From: Salinarchaeum laminariae
Lineage (GTDB): Archaea > Halobacteriota > Halobacteria > Halobacteriales > Salinarchaeaceae
Direction: 5' to 3'
DNA: 64,000 bases
Assembly (NCBI RefSeq): GCF_023204835.1
Contig: NZ_CP096270.1
Location: 2,806,907 to 2,870,906 of the forward strand
Below are positions 18,116-26,232 of this stretch, in pieces; position 1 is the stretch's first letter; each line of letters starts with the position of its first letter. A program made the position numbers and the translations under genes. The notes under the pieces are model-generated. The model did not search any database. It saw only the letters and a program-made list of their open reading frames with translations, and had not been told where the DNA came from.

Positions 18116-18162
18116 GGCCGTCGCGTCGAGTTCCTTCTCGCTGGTACAATCGGCGACCGACG

Positions 18163-19056
18163 TTAGGCCGCGTCCGCAAACGCAGAGTCGACGCGATCGA
18201 TCAGTGATCGGTTTCCTACGTAGATCGGCGACCGGTCGTGGAGCTCCGTCGCTGGCCGATCGAGGAGCGAACCGGTGCCGTCGGTCGATGCCCCGCCTGC
18301 CTCCTCGACGACCAGCGCGACCGGCGCGACCTCGAACTGATACCGGAGCTTGCCCGCCGGGCGTGACTGGAGCTGTGGATACGCGAACAGACCGCCCTTC
18401 GTCAGCATCTGGGAAACGTCGGCGACGAGCGCACCGCCGTAGCGGAGTTTGAGCTCGTCGCGGAGCGATTCGACGATCCCCGCGACGACCGGTGGCCAGT
18501 CGTCGTCCCCACCGCCGACGCCGTAGACGGTCGGCTCCGACGGGATCTCGACAGCAGCATCGCTCACTCGCGGCGCTGGGTTCGTACCGCCGTCCCCAGA
18601 CGGCGGAATTTCGTACTCGGTGACGCCCTCGCCGTCGATTGCCACGTAGGCCGTCGTCACTGGCCCATAGCAGATCAGGACTGCGGCGACGAACTCGCTG
18701 CCAGGCGCGGGGAGTGGAGCGTCAGCCACGCCGACGATCGTCCCCGTCGGCGCGTTCGCCGAGAGATTCGAGGAGCCATCGAGTGGATCGACCGTGACGG
18801 AGAGTCCATCGCCGGCGTCCACGACGTCGGCACGCTCCTCGCTGGCGACGGTACCGACGGCCTCGATCGCGGCGAGTCGATCGACGAGCAGCTCGTCGGC
18901 GGCGTCGTCGGCGGCGATTATATCGTCTCCTGTGGGGTTCGATCGGTCAAGGGTCCCGCCGCGATTGTCCGTCTGGAGCCCGCGAATCTCGGGTGCCGCG
19001 TCGAGGACCACGTCGACGATCTCGTCGATCCCCGCCGCTCGATCGGCGTCGTTCAT
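18163..19056 (-). CDS. fbp: Fructose-1,6-bisphosphatase (class I-like)
   Basis: Class I-type fructose-1,6-bisphosphatase, the committed phosphatase of gluconeogenesis; 297 residues. Key features are GDDIIAADDAADELL (metal/phosphate end), ASEERAD (Glu ligand), VDPLDGSSNLSANAPTG (the family signature near 110) and GKLRYQFEVAPVALVVEEAGG near the C-terminus. The ATG at 19056 (MNDADRAAG) is preferred to a longer frame whose extra residues look non-coding. Divergently arranged with the 3-hydroxyacyl-CoA dehydrogenase gene. Together with pgi at 43261 it marks sugar synthesis from C3 units. Confidence 0.9.
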   Translation of the reverse strand: MNDADRAAGIDEIVDVVLDAAPEIRGLQTDNRGGTLDRSNPTGDDIIAADDAADELLVDRLAAIEAVGTVASEERADVVDAGDGLSVTVDPLDGSSNLSANAPTGTIVGVADAPLPAPGSEFVAAVLICYGPVTTAYVAIDGEGVTEYEIPPSGDGGTNPAPRVSDAAVEIPSEPTVYGVGGGDDDWPPVVAGIVESLRDELKLRYGGALVADVSQMLTKGGLFAYPQLQSRPAGKLRYQFEVAPVALVVEEAGGASTDGTGSLLDRPATELHDRSPIYVGNRSLIDRVDSAFADAA

Positions 19057-19270
19057 CGGCCCACCACCGAGGGCCGAGGCCGGGTCGCGCACCGCAATCG
19101 GCTGCCTGACGACGATCCAGTGGCCAGATCTCCCGAGTGCATTCTATTTCGTAACTCAGTGAGAACGCTCAAAGGCGTTTCTCTCCGGAGCCACTGCTCG
19201 CCAGTCCGACCGCTTGCGAGACCGGTCTGGCACCAGTGGCATTCTTCAGGGTCCGCGTCCACGATCGAGT

Positions 19271-20134
19271 ATGGTCAGAGCACTCGCGGACGTGGATCGG
19301 GTCGGTGTCGTGGGCGCGGGAACGATGGGCGCCGGAATCGCACAGGTCCTCGCGATGGAGGGGTACGAAGTCGCACTACGGGACGTCGATCGCGAGCTGG
19401 TCGAGGAGGGTTTCGACGCCATCGAGTCCAGCCTCGATCGGCTGGCCGACCGCGGTGAGATTTCCGACGGCGACGTCGATCGGATCGTCGGGCGGGTCGA
19501 CGGCACGACGGAGCTTGACGACCTCGGCCCCTGCGACCTCGTGATCGAAGCGATCGTCGAGGATCTCGATATCAAGCAGGACGTCTTCGAGAATCTCGAC
19601 CGCGTCACCGACCAGGACGTGGCGCTGGCGACGAACACGAGTACGCTCTCGATCACGTCGATCGCCGCCGCGACCGAGCGCCCCGAGCACGTCGTCGGAC
19701 TCCACTTTATGAACCCCGTGCCGATTATGGACGGCGTCGAGGTCGTCACCGGCGAGCGGACGGCCGCCGAAACCGTCGATCTCGCTCACGCACTCTCGGC
19801 CGATCTCGACAAGGAGACCTGGGAGTCCGACGACAAGCCCGGCTTCGTCACGAACCGCATTCTTATGCCCTGGATCAACGAGGGGATCCGAGCCTTCGAC
19901 GAGGGCGTCGCGAGCAAGGAGGACATCGACCGCGGGATGACGCTCGGAACGAACGTCCCGATGGGGCCACTCGAGCTCGCCGACCACGTCGGACTCGACG
20001 TCTGCCTCCACGCGACCGAGACGCTCCACGAGGAGCTCGGCGATCGGTACACCCCGGCCTACCTGCTCAAACGGAAAGTCGAGGCGGGACATCTCGGGAA
20101 GAAGACCGGCGAAGGATTCTACGAGTACGACTGA
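19271..20134 (+). CDS. 3-hydroxyacyl-CoA dehydrogenase
   Basis: NAD-dependent 3-hydroxyacyl-CoA dehydrogenase (beta-oxidation or hydroxybutyryl-CoA step), 287 residues. The Rossmann motif GVVGAGTMGAGIAQ is at residues ~11-24. The catalytic His/Glu region appears as VVGLHFMNPVPIMDGVEV (near 135-152), and the C-terminal dimer domain includes DKPGFVTNRILMPWINEG. The ATG at 19271 removes an unlikely 19-residue extension. Single-domain length (no fused hydratase). No acyl-CoA genes are adjacent, so its exact pathway is open. Confidence 0.92.
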   Translation: MVRALADVDRVGVVGAGTMGAGIAQVLAMEGYEVALRDVDRELVEEGFDAIESSLDRLADRGEISDGDVDRIVGRVDGTTELDDLGPCDLVIEAIVEDLDIKQDVFENLDRVTDQDVALATNTSTLSITSIAAATERPEHVVGLHFMNPVPIMDGVEVVTGERTAAETVDLAHALSADLDKETWESDDKPGFVTNRILMPWINEGIRAFDEGVASKEDIDRGMTLGTNVPMGPLELADHVGLDVCLHATETLHEELGDRYTPAYLLKRKVEAGHLGKKTGEGFYEYD

Positions 20135-20227
20135 GCGTCTGTTCACGTAGGGCAAGCAAACGTCGAGTTCCAGGCGGCCCGGATAGGTACGCACTTGTAG
20201 GGCCGGTTTGAGAAATGCAACTATCCC

Positions 20228-21268
20228 ATGGTGCTGAGCGGATTCATCCCGGCGATCACGCCGATTCACCTCGTCGTGATCGCGCTCGCGACCGTCGCAA
20301 TCTGGTTCGGGAGCGCGTGGCTCGAAGGGTCGGCCGAAGAGCTCTCGGCGTACTACGGGCTCCCGCCCGTCGTGCAGGGGTCGGTCGTGGTCGCCGTCGG
20401 CTCCAGCTTTCCGGAGTTCGCGAGCGTCGTGATCGCTGCGAGCGCGGGAGCGTTCGACCTCGGCGTGGGGGCGATCGTCGGCTCCGCGCTGTTCAACGTG
20501 CTCGTGATTCCGGCGCTCTCCGGGCTCGCCTCGAAGGGCGAGGCGCTCGATGCCAACCGAGCGATCGTCTACAAGGAAGCGCAGTTCTACATGATCGCCG
20601 TCTCAGCATTGATCATCACGTTCGCACTCGCCGTGATCTACGAACCCGTCGGCACCGCGAAATCGCTCAGCGGGGACATCACGCGACCGCTGGCTGCTAT
20701 CCCACTCCTGCTGTACTGTCTCTACCTCTTCATCCAGTGGCAGGACGTCGGGGATCACACGCCCGGCGACGAGGGCGAGGGCGTCGATGTGCTCCCCGCA
20801 TGGGCGAAGCTGGCCGCAGGGCTGCTCCTCATCCTCGTCGCCGTGGAGTTCCTCGTGGGGAGCGTCGAGTTCCTCGGCCAGGAGCTCGGGATCCCAGAGT
20901 TCCTTGCGGGCGTGACGATCCTCGCTGCGGCGACCAGCCTCCCGGACACGCTCGTGAGCGTCCGCACGGCATCTGACGGGAACGGGACGACGAGCCTGGG
21001 GAACGTCCTCGGCTCCAATACGTTCGACCTGCTCGTCGCGATTCCGGTCGGCGTCCTGCTCGTTGGCACCCTCACGGTGAACTTCGCCGTTGCACTCCCG
21101 CTGTTCGGCGTGCTCACGCTCGCGACCGTCCTGCTGTTCACGCTGCTCCGGACCGACCTCACGCTCGAGCGCTGGGAGTCCTACGTTCTCCTGGTGGCCT
21201 ACGGCGCCTTCGTCGTCTGGATGGTGACGGAGTCCATCGGCGCGACCGATCTGCTGAAGGCTGCCTGA
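20228..21268 (+). CDS. Sodium/calcium exchanger family membrane protein
   Basis: CaCA-family cation exchanger (YrbG/CaxA-like), 346 residues with about ten membrane helices in two homologous halves. The two alpha repeats are seen as VAVGSSFPEFASVVIAAS (~56-73), followed by GAIVGSALFNVL, and TILAAATSLPDTLVSVRTAS (~233-252), followed by GNVLGSNTFDLL. The second half carries Asp (SLPD) where many members have Glu. A short acidic cytosolic loop separates the halves. Expected to move Ca2+ or Na+ across the membrane. Confidence 0.92.
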   Translation: MVLSGFIPAITPIHLVVIALATVAIWFGSAWLEGSAEELSAYYGLPPVVQGSVVVAVGSSFPEFASVVIAASAGAFDLGVGAIVGSALFNVLVIPALSGLASKGEALDANRAIVYKEAQFYMIAVSALIITFALAVIYEPVGTAKSLSGDITRPLAAIPLLLYCLYLFIQWQDVGDHTPGDEGEGVDVLPAWAKLAAGLLLILVAVEFLVGSVEFLGQELGIPEFLAGVTILAAATSLPDTLVSVRTASDGNGTTSLGNVLGSNTFDLLVAIPVGVLLVGTLTVNFAVALPLFGVLTLATVLLFTLLRTDLTLERWESYVLLVAYGAFVVWMVTESIGATDLLKAA

Positions 21269-21345
21269 CCGGATTCGGGCACCGCGACGGTCCGGCCGTC
21301 GGGGGAAGCGAACCACTCATCTCGGGAGCGTCCGGAGTCGCTGGC

Positions 21346-21930
21346 ATGACCGACAACCTCGCGTGGGAGACCGTCGATTCCAGCATCGCTTACGAGTGTC
21401 CCGGCTTCACGATCGTCCACGACGAGGTCCGGTTGCCCGATGGTACCGAGTCCGACTACGACTATCTGAGCGAGCCGCCGGCAGTGGTAATCCTGCCACT
21501 CGTGGCTACGGATGCGGAATCGAACGCGATCGACGCTGACGACCGCGAGGCCGTCGTCATCGAGGAGTGGCGCCAGGCCGTCGACCGCGTCAATCGGGGG
21601 ATCCCCGTCGGGAGCGTCGAACCCGACGACGACGATCTCGGGGTCGCTGCACGGCGGGAGCTCCGCGAGGAAACGGGCTACGAAGCCGAGACGGTGGACC
21701 ACATGCTGACGACCGAGCCGGTCAACGGCATCGCGAACTCCGTACTCCACTATTTCGTCGCGGAGGGCTGTACGCCGACGGCCGAACAGGACCTCGACGC
21801 GAACGAGTACATCCGGGTCGACACCGCGCCGCTGGAGGCACTCCGCTCGGCGGCGCTGTCGGACGGCCTTCGCGACGGGCGAACGGTGACGGCACTCCAG
21901 CAGCACGCCCTGCGAGAGCGCGTGGCCTGA
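21346..21930 (+). CDS. Nudix hydrolase (ADP-ribose pyrophosphatase-like)
   Basis: Nudix-family hydrolase of 194 residues. The box reads SVEPDDDDLGVAARRELREETGYE (REL-REE-TGY core near residue 110). The core matches the family; the first half deviates slightly, with Asp where Glu is usual and Ser for Gly. The flanking VVIEEWRQAVDRVN pattern is typical of ADP-ribose/nucleoside-diphosphate-sugar pyrophosphatases. It lies just upstream of the thrS leader and is read in the same direction. The substrate is inferred from the family only. Confidence 0.87.
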   Translation: MTDNLAWETVDSSIAYECPGFTIVHDEVRLPDGTESDYDYLSEPPAVVILPLVATDAESNAIDADDREAVVIEEWRQAVDRVNRGIPVGSVEPDDDDLGVAARRELREETGYEAETVDHMLTTEPVNGIANSVLHYFVAEGCTPTAEQDLDANEYIRVDTAPLEALRSAALSDGLRDGRTVTALQQHALRERVA

Positions 21931-21966
21931 CGACTGGAGAAGCGATGCACACGTCCATCACAATCC

Positions 21967-21972
21967 TTATAT
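21967..21972 (+). promoter_or_regulatory. TATA-like box for the thrS transcript
   Basis: TTATAT, 27-32 bases before a short ATG-started frame at 21999 and 117-122 bases before the thrS ATG. By usual haloarchaeal spacing, transcription should begin near 21995-21999, giving thrS an unusual ~90-base leader. Confidence 0.5.
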
Positions 21973-21998
21973 CTGATTCGCGGGTAGACTCGTGCACG

Positions 21999-22040
21999 AT
22001 GGTAGGTGGCTACTTTACAGGCCGGCTTCCGGCCCCCTAA
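21999..22040 (+). CDS. Candidate 13-residue leader peptide upstream of thrS
   Basis: A tiny frame, MVGGYFTGRLPAP and then TAA, begins almost exactly where transcription from the TATA-like box at 21967 should start. Within it GGCCGG-CTT-CCGGCC (22020-22034) forms a tight GC hairpin, and the stop codon falls 6 bases after it. The thrS ATG is 48 bases further on. A leader peptide plus hairpin before an aminoacyl-tRNA synthetase suggests attenuation. However, only one Thr codon is present and archaeal attenuation is poorly documented, so this stays tentative. Confidence 0.3.
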   Translation: MVGGYFTGRLPAP

Positions 22041-22088
22041 TCTCTCCACCTATCGATTCTGTCACAGCCACGTTTCCCAGCCACAGCC

Positions 22089-24035
22089 ATGTCCCAACAG
22101 GAATCAGATCAGATAGTTGTCGTACTGCCCGACGGCTCCGAGCTCGAGGTCGAGCGCGGATCCAGCATCGAAGATATCGCCTACGAAATCGGCCCCGGCC
22201 TCGGTGACGCGACCGCCGGCGGTCGCATCGACGGCGACCTCGTCGGCAAGGAGCTCGCGGTGACGACCGACGGCGCCGAAATCGAGATCGTCACCGAGGA
22301 CTCTGAGGAGTATCTGGGCGTGATGCGCCACACGGCCGCCCACACCCTCGCCCAGGCAGTCCAGCGGCTCTACGACGACGTCGACCTCGCGATCGGCCCG
22401 GCGACCGACGACGGGTTCTACTACGACTTCGACGAGCTCGACGTCGACGAGGACGACCTCCCCGCGATCGTCGAGGAGATGGAGTCGATCATCGAGGAGG
22501 ATCTCGAGGTTACCTACGAGCGCGTCTCCATCGAGGAGGCCCGCGACCGGCTCGCGGACCAGCCCTACAAGCTCGAACTGCTCGAGGAGTTCGCCGAAGA
22601 GGACGACACCGTCCACTTCTACGGCCAGGGCGACTGGGCGGATCTCTGCAAGGGGCCCCACGTCGAATCGACGGGCGAAATCGGGGCTATCGACCTCCTC
22701 GAAATCGCCGGCGCGTACTGGCGCGGCGACGAAGAGAACGAGATGCAGACGCGGATCTACGGTACCGCCTTCCGCGACGACTCGGACCTCGAGGAGTTCC
22801 TGGAGCGGCGCCGCGAGGCCGAGGAGCGCGACCACCGCAAGATTGGGAACGAAATGGACCTCTTCTCGATTCAGGACCGCACCGGTCCGGGCCTCCCACT
22901 CTATCACCCCAACGGGAAGACGATCCTCCGCGAGCTCGAGGGGTTCGTCGAGGATCTGAACCTCGATGCCGACTACGAGTACGTCGAGACCCCCCACGTG
23001 TTCAAGACGGACCTCTGGAAGGAGAGCGGCCACTACGACAACTACGCCGACGATATGTTCCTCTTCGAGGTCGGCGACGACGAGTTCGGGCTCAAGCCGA
23101 TGAACTGCCCGGGCCACGCAGCGATCTTCGACGACTCGGCGTGGTCCTATCGCGACCTGCCGATCCGCTACGCCGAGAACGGCAAAGTGTACCGGAAGGA
23201 ACAGCGCGGCGAACTCTCCGGACTTTCCCGTGTCTGGGCGTTCACGATCGACGACGGCCACCTGTTCGTCAAGCCCGACCAGATCCAGGCGGAGGTCGAG
23301 CGCATCATGGACATGATCCAGGAAGTGCTCGAAACGTTCGGTCTCGATTACGAGGTCGCGCTCGCCACCCGCCCCGAGAAGAGCGTCGGCTCCGACGAGA
23401 TCTGGGAGAAGGCCGAGTCCGCACTCGAGTCCGTGCTCGACGACCGCAAACTGGAGTATACGGTCGAGGACGGCGACGGCGCCTTCTACGGCCCGAAGAT
23501 CGACTACGAGTTCGAGGACGCGATCGGCCGCTCCTGGGACGGGCCGACGGTCCAGCTCGACTTCACGATGCCCGAGCAGTTCGACCTCTCCTACGTCGGC
23601 GAGGACAACGAGGAGCACCGCCCGGTCATGATCCACCGCGCGCTCTACGGCAGCTACGAGCGGTTCTTCATGATGCTCATCGAGCATTTCGAGGGGAAGT
23701 TCCCGCTCTGGCTCGCGCCCGAGCAGGTCCGCGTGCTCCCGATCACGGACGACAACGCCGACTACGCCGAGTCCGTCGCCGAGGAGCTCGATGCGGACGG
23801 CGTCCGCGTCGAGGTCGACCAGTCGGACAACCGCCTCCAGCGCAAGATCCGAGCCGCCCACGACGACCGCGTCCCCTACCAGATCATCGTCGGCGACGAC
23901 GAGATGGAAGACGGCACGCTCTCGGTGCGAGACCGGAAGGAGCGCCAGGAGCACGGCGTCGATCCCGAGGAGTTCTACGCGCACCTCGAGTCAGAACGAG
24001 CGGAGAAGCGGACGGAGCCGGACTTCCTCGATTAG
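22089..24035 (+). CDS. thrS: Threonyl-tRNA synthetase (bacterial-type architecture)
   Basis: Charges tRNA-Thr with threonine; 648 residues, full length. An N-terminal TGS domain (~8-70) is followed by the second additional domain with the HxxxH editing motif ([17 protein letters not shown]). The class II catalytic core has [15 protein letters not shown] (zinc Cys) and [13 protein letters not shown]. The C-terminal anticodon-binding domain ([15 protein letters not shown]) starts near 550. The TGS plus HxxxH editing layout is that of bacteria. Many archaea have a different editing domain, so transfer in the halophile lineage is likely. It has a ~90-base leader. Confidence 0.96.
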   Translation: MSQQESDQIVVVLPDGSELEVERGSSIEDIAYEIGPGLGDATAGGRIDGDLVGKELAVTTDGAEIEIVTEDSEEYLGVMRHTAAHTLAQAVQRLYDDVDLAIGPATDDGFYYDFDELDVDEDDLPAIVEEMESIIEEDLEVTYERVSIEEARDRLADQPYKLELLEEFAEEDDTVHFYGQGDWADLCKGPHVESTGEIGAIDLLEIAGAYWRGDEENEMQTRIYGTAFRDDSDLEEFLERRREAEERDHRKIGNEMDLFSIQDRTGPGLPLYHPNGKTILRELEGFVEDLNLDADYEYVETPHVFKTDLWKESGHYDNYADDMFLFEVGDDEFGLKPMNCPGHAAIFDDSAWSYRDLPIRYAENGKVYRKEQRGELSGLSRVWAFTIDDGHLFVKPDQIQAEVERIMDMIQEVLETFGLDYEVALATRPEKSVGSDEIWEKAESALESVLDDRKLEYTVEDGDGAFYGPKIDYEFEDAIGRSWDGPTVQLDFTMPEQFDLSYVGEDNEEHRPVMIHRALYGSYERFFMMLIEHFEGKFPLWLAPEQVRVLPITDDNADYAESVAEELDADGVRVEVDQSDNRLQRKIRAAHDDRVPYQIIVGDDEMEDGTLSVRDRKERQEHGVDPEEFYAHLESERAEKRTEPDFLD

Positions 24036-24052
24036 AGCGGGCGTCGGAGTCG

Positions 24053-24057
24053 TTTTT
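24053..24057 (+). terminator. Possible T-tract terminator after thrS
   Basis: A TTTTT run 18 bases after the thrS stop codon, the simplest archaeal termination signal. No hairpin precedes it. Support is limited to position and sequence. Confidence 0.35.
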
Positions 24058-24154
24058 GCGATCTCTCTTCAGCGGTGATACGAGCGGCCAGCGGCCGCTG
24101 GGCGAGATTCGACGATCCACCGGGGATCCATGGGCGTAGACAAACCACTCCTGG

Positions 24155-24278
24155 GTGGGACTGGAAGGGGCCGACTGCTCCGGGAAGCACGACGAAGCAA
24201 GGACCGCAGCCGAACGAGCGCGAGCGAGTGAGGCGAGGACCGCAGCGAGTTGCGCGACCGGAGCGGGAGGGGGCTTCC
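24155..24278 (+). repeat. Structured intergenic repeat, copy B
   Basis: Fills most of the 311-base gap between thrS and the aldo-keto reductase. It begins GTGGGACTGGAAGGGGCCG and ends GAGGGGGCTTCC. Inner arms CTGCTCCGG (24175-24183) and CCGGAGCGG (24258-24266) pair over 9 bp with one G-U. The arm sequences differ from those in copies A, C, D and E. The interior is rich in GAGCGAGTGAG-like motifs. No credible coding frame. Confidence 0.7.
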
Positions 24279-24346
24279 AAGCGGTTTGCTGTCGCTGGTC
24301 GATCGCAAGCGTCCCCCGAGAAAATCAGCATCGGCAACAACGATTC

Positions 24347-25150
24347 CTAGACCAGGTCCCAGGGAGCGCCGTCGAAGTCCACTACACGGTACTCCTCCTC
24401 GATCCCAGAAATCCCCTCCATCGCGTCCTCGCTCAGCGTTACCTCCAACGACCCGAAGTTGTCCTCGACGTGCTCGCGACTGGTCGCTTTTGGGATCGGG
24501 ACGGCGCCGCGCTGGCGGAGCCACGACAGCGAAATCTGCGCGGGGCTGGCGTCGTACTCCTCGGCCAGGTCCTCGATCACCGGATCGTCGAAAACCTCGG
24601 TCTGCGCGAGCGGCGAGTAGGCGACGAGGTGGTAATCGTGTTCCTCCGCCAGCGCGAGGTGTTCGTCCTGCTGGCAGTACGGATGGCACTCGATCTGGTG
24701 TGCGAAGATCGGCGCGTCCAGAATCTCCCTTGCCTCCGCGAGCTGGTCGGGCGTGAAATTGGAGAGGCCGACGTGCCGGATATCGCCGCGATCGACCAGT
24801 TCGTCGAACGCCGAGAGCGTGCCCTCGGGGTCGTAGGCGTCGAGCGGCCAGTGAACGTACAGCAGGTCGATCGTGTCGACGCCGAGCTTGTCGAGGCTCT
24901 CCTCGGTCGTTCGCAGCACGTCGTCGTGGCCCAGATCACCGGTATCGACCTTCGTCGCGAGGAAGATATCGTCGCGATCCACGTCCGCGGCGGCGATCCC
25001 ATCGCCGACCGCGTCCTCGTTGTCGTACCCCTGTGCCGTGTCGATATGTCGGTATCCGACCTCGAGCGCGTTCGTGACGCTCTCGGCGCACTGGTCGGTA
25101 TCCTCGTTCTGCCAGGTGCCGAAACCGATCGGCGTCGGATCGCGAGACAT
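24347..25150 (-). CDS. Aldo-keto reductase
   Basis: NADPH-dependent aldo-keto reductase, 267 residues in a TIM barrel. The catalytic tetrad is visible: Asp and Tyr in HIDTAQGYDNE (near 38-48), Lys in FLATKVDTG (~70) and His in LLYVHWPLDA (~100). The C-terminal cofactor stretch is GAVPIPKATSREHVEDN. A start two codons upstream at 25156 is also possible; the T-rich box near 25168-25174 fits 25150 slightly better. Substrate (sugar aldehyde, ketoacid or other) is unknown. Confidence 0.9.
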   Translation of the reverse strand: MSRDPTPIGFGTWQNEDTDQCAESVTNALEVGYRHIDTAQGYDNEDAVGDGIAAADVDRDDIFLATKVDTGDLGHDDVLRTTEESLDKLGVDTIDLLYVHWPLDAYDPEGTLSAFDELVDRGDIRHVGLSNFTPDQLAEAREILDAPIFAHQIECHPYCQQDEHLALAEEHDYHLVAYSPLAQTEVFDDPVIEDLAEEYDASPAQISLSWLRQRGAVPIPKATSREHVEDNFGSLEVTLSEDAMEGISGIEEEYRVVDFDGAPWDLV

Positions 25151-25234
25151 GACCATCTCTCGCCGTGGGGCACGGAAAAAGACGCTTGCCGCGGCAAGCG
25201 GCGTCGAGGAACTCTGCGGAGTCCCGGGACGTGT

Positions 25235-26164
25235 TCAGTCGATCTCGTCGACGTCTTGCTCGGGCGGTGAACCGCGCTCCCCGGCTGTCTGGTCGTCGCC
25301 CTCCTCGGCCGCTGGATCTGCGTCCCCCGGAGCCTGCTCCTGGGTAGTCCCCCCGGAGATTGCGTCCTGGATTCGATCGACCTGCGCGACGTTTCGCACG
25401 TCGTCTAGGGATAGCTGATCGCCGTCTGCGGCACCCTTTCCGGTCGCGACGCCGCTCGTGAGGATGCTCTTGACACCGTCCTCGATGGTCATGTCGACGT
25501 CGTAGACGCGATCCGTCGGCACGTAGGTGAGGAAGCCGCCGGTGACGGGGTTGGGTGCCATCGGGACGAACAGCGTCATCATGTCGTCGTGACCGGTGCT
25601 CTCCTCGACGTCCTCGGGCGCAGCGCTGGTCTGGAACCCGATCACGTACATATCTTCGTCGAGGCACTGCACCAGCTTGATATCCTGAAAGTTCTCGTCC
25701 TCGGTCGTCAGCATGACGTCGCCCATCCGGCGGAAGCTCTTGTAGACGGTGCCAACGCCCGGAATCGAGGCGACGGCCATGTCGATGAACTCGATGAGTC
25801 GCTCACCGTAGCGGTTGTGTCCGACGGAGCCGACGAGGAGGATGATCGCCAGCAGGATGCCGAGGGCGATCAGCTCCGCGAGGAAGTCGACGACGTACTC
25901 GTAGACGTTCACCCGGATGAGAAACTGAATCAGCTCGGTGCTCCGGAACTGGCCGATGAGTCCGAAATACTCGAGCAGACGGATGAACGGGTCGAGTGCT
26001 CTGCTGACGTAGGAGAGGGCGATACTGATGAGAAAGAGGGTGACGATGACGGGGACGATGATGGCGACGCCACGCAGGAAGACGCTCCAGAAGTGATTGT
26101 GGATCGCACTGAGCGTCTGCAACGGCGATGTTGGAGGGGCATCAGGCTTCGTAGCCTTGCTCAT
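25235..26164 (-). CDS. DUF502 family membrane protein
   Basis: A 309-residue member of DUF502. Two membrane helices (~28-50 and ~92-118) flank an extracytoplasmic segment. They are followed by a conserved cytoplasmic domain with IPGVGTVYKSFRRMGDVML and FVPMAPNPVTGGFLTYVP, the usual DUF502 hallmarks. The C-terminal ~80 residues are acidic and low in complexity. The function of the family is unknown. It is read in the same direction as the aldo-keto reductase but 85 bases upstream of it, so a shared transcript is possible, not shown. Confidence 0.87.
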   Translation of the reverse strand: MSKATKPDAPPTSPLQTLSAIHNHFWSVFLRGVAIIVPVIVTLFLISIALSYVSRALDPFIRLLEYFGLIGQFRSTELIQFLIRVNVYEYVVDFLAELIALGILLAIILLVGSVGHNRYGERLIEFIDMAVASIPGVGTVYKSFRRMGDVMLTTEDENFQDIKLVQCLDEDMYVIGFQTSAAPEDVEESTGHDDMMTLFVPMAPNPVTGGFLTYVPTDRVYDVDMTIEDGVKSILTSGVATGKGAADGDQLSLDDVRNVAQVDRIQDAISGGTTQEQAPGDADPAAEEGDDQTAGERGSPPEQDVDEID

Positions 26165-26232
26165 TGTACTACCACGTCGGCACCGCGTGAAAGTCGCTTC
26201 GACTCCCCCACTGTCGGGGGCTGATCCGAACC

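Noticed and set aside
22104-23984. Long minus-strand frame opposite thrS
   Set aside because: Antisense of a conserved synthetase; no family match and valine/leucine/aspartate bias of a shadow.
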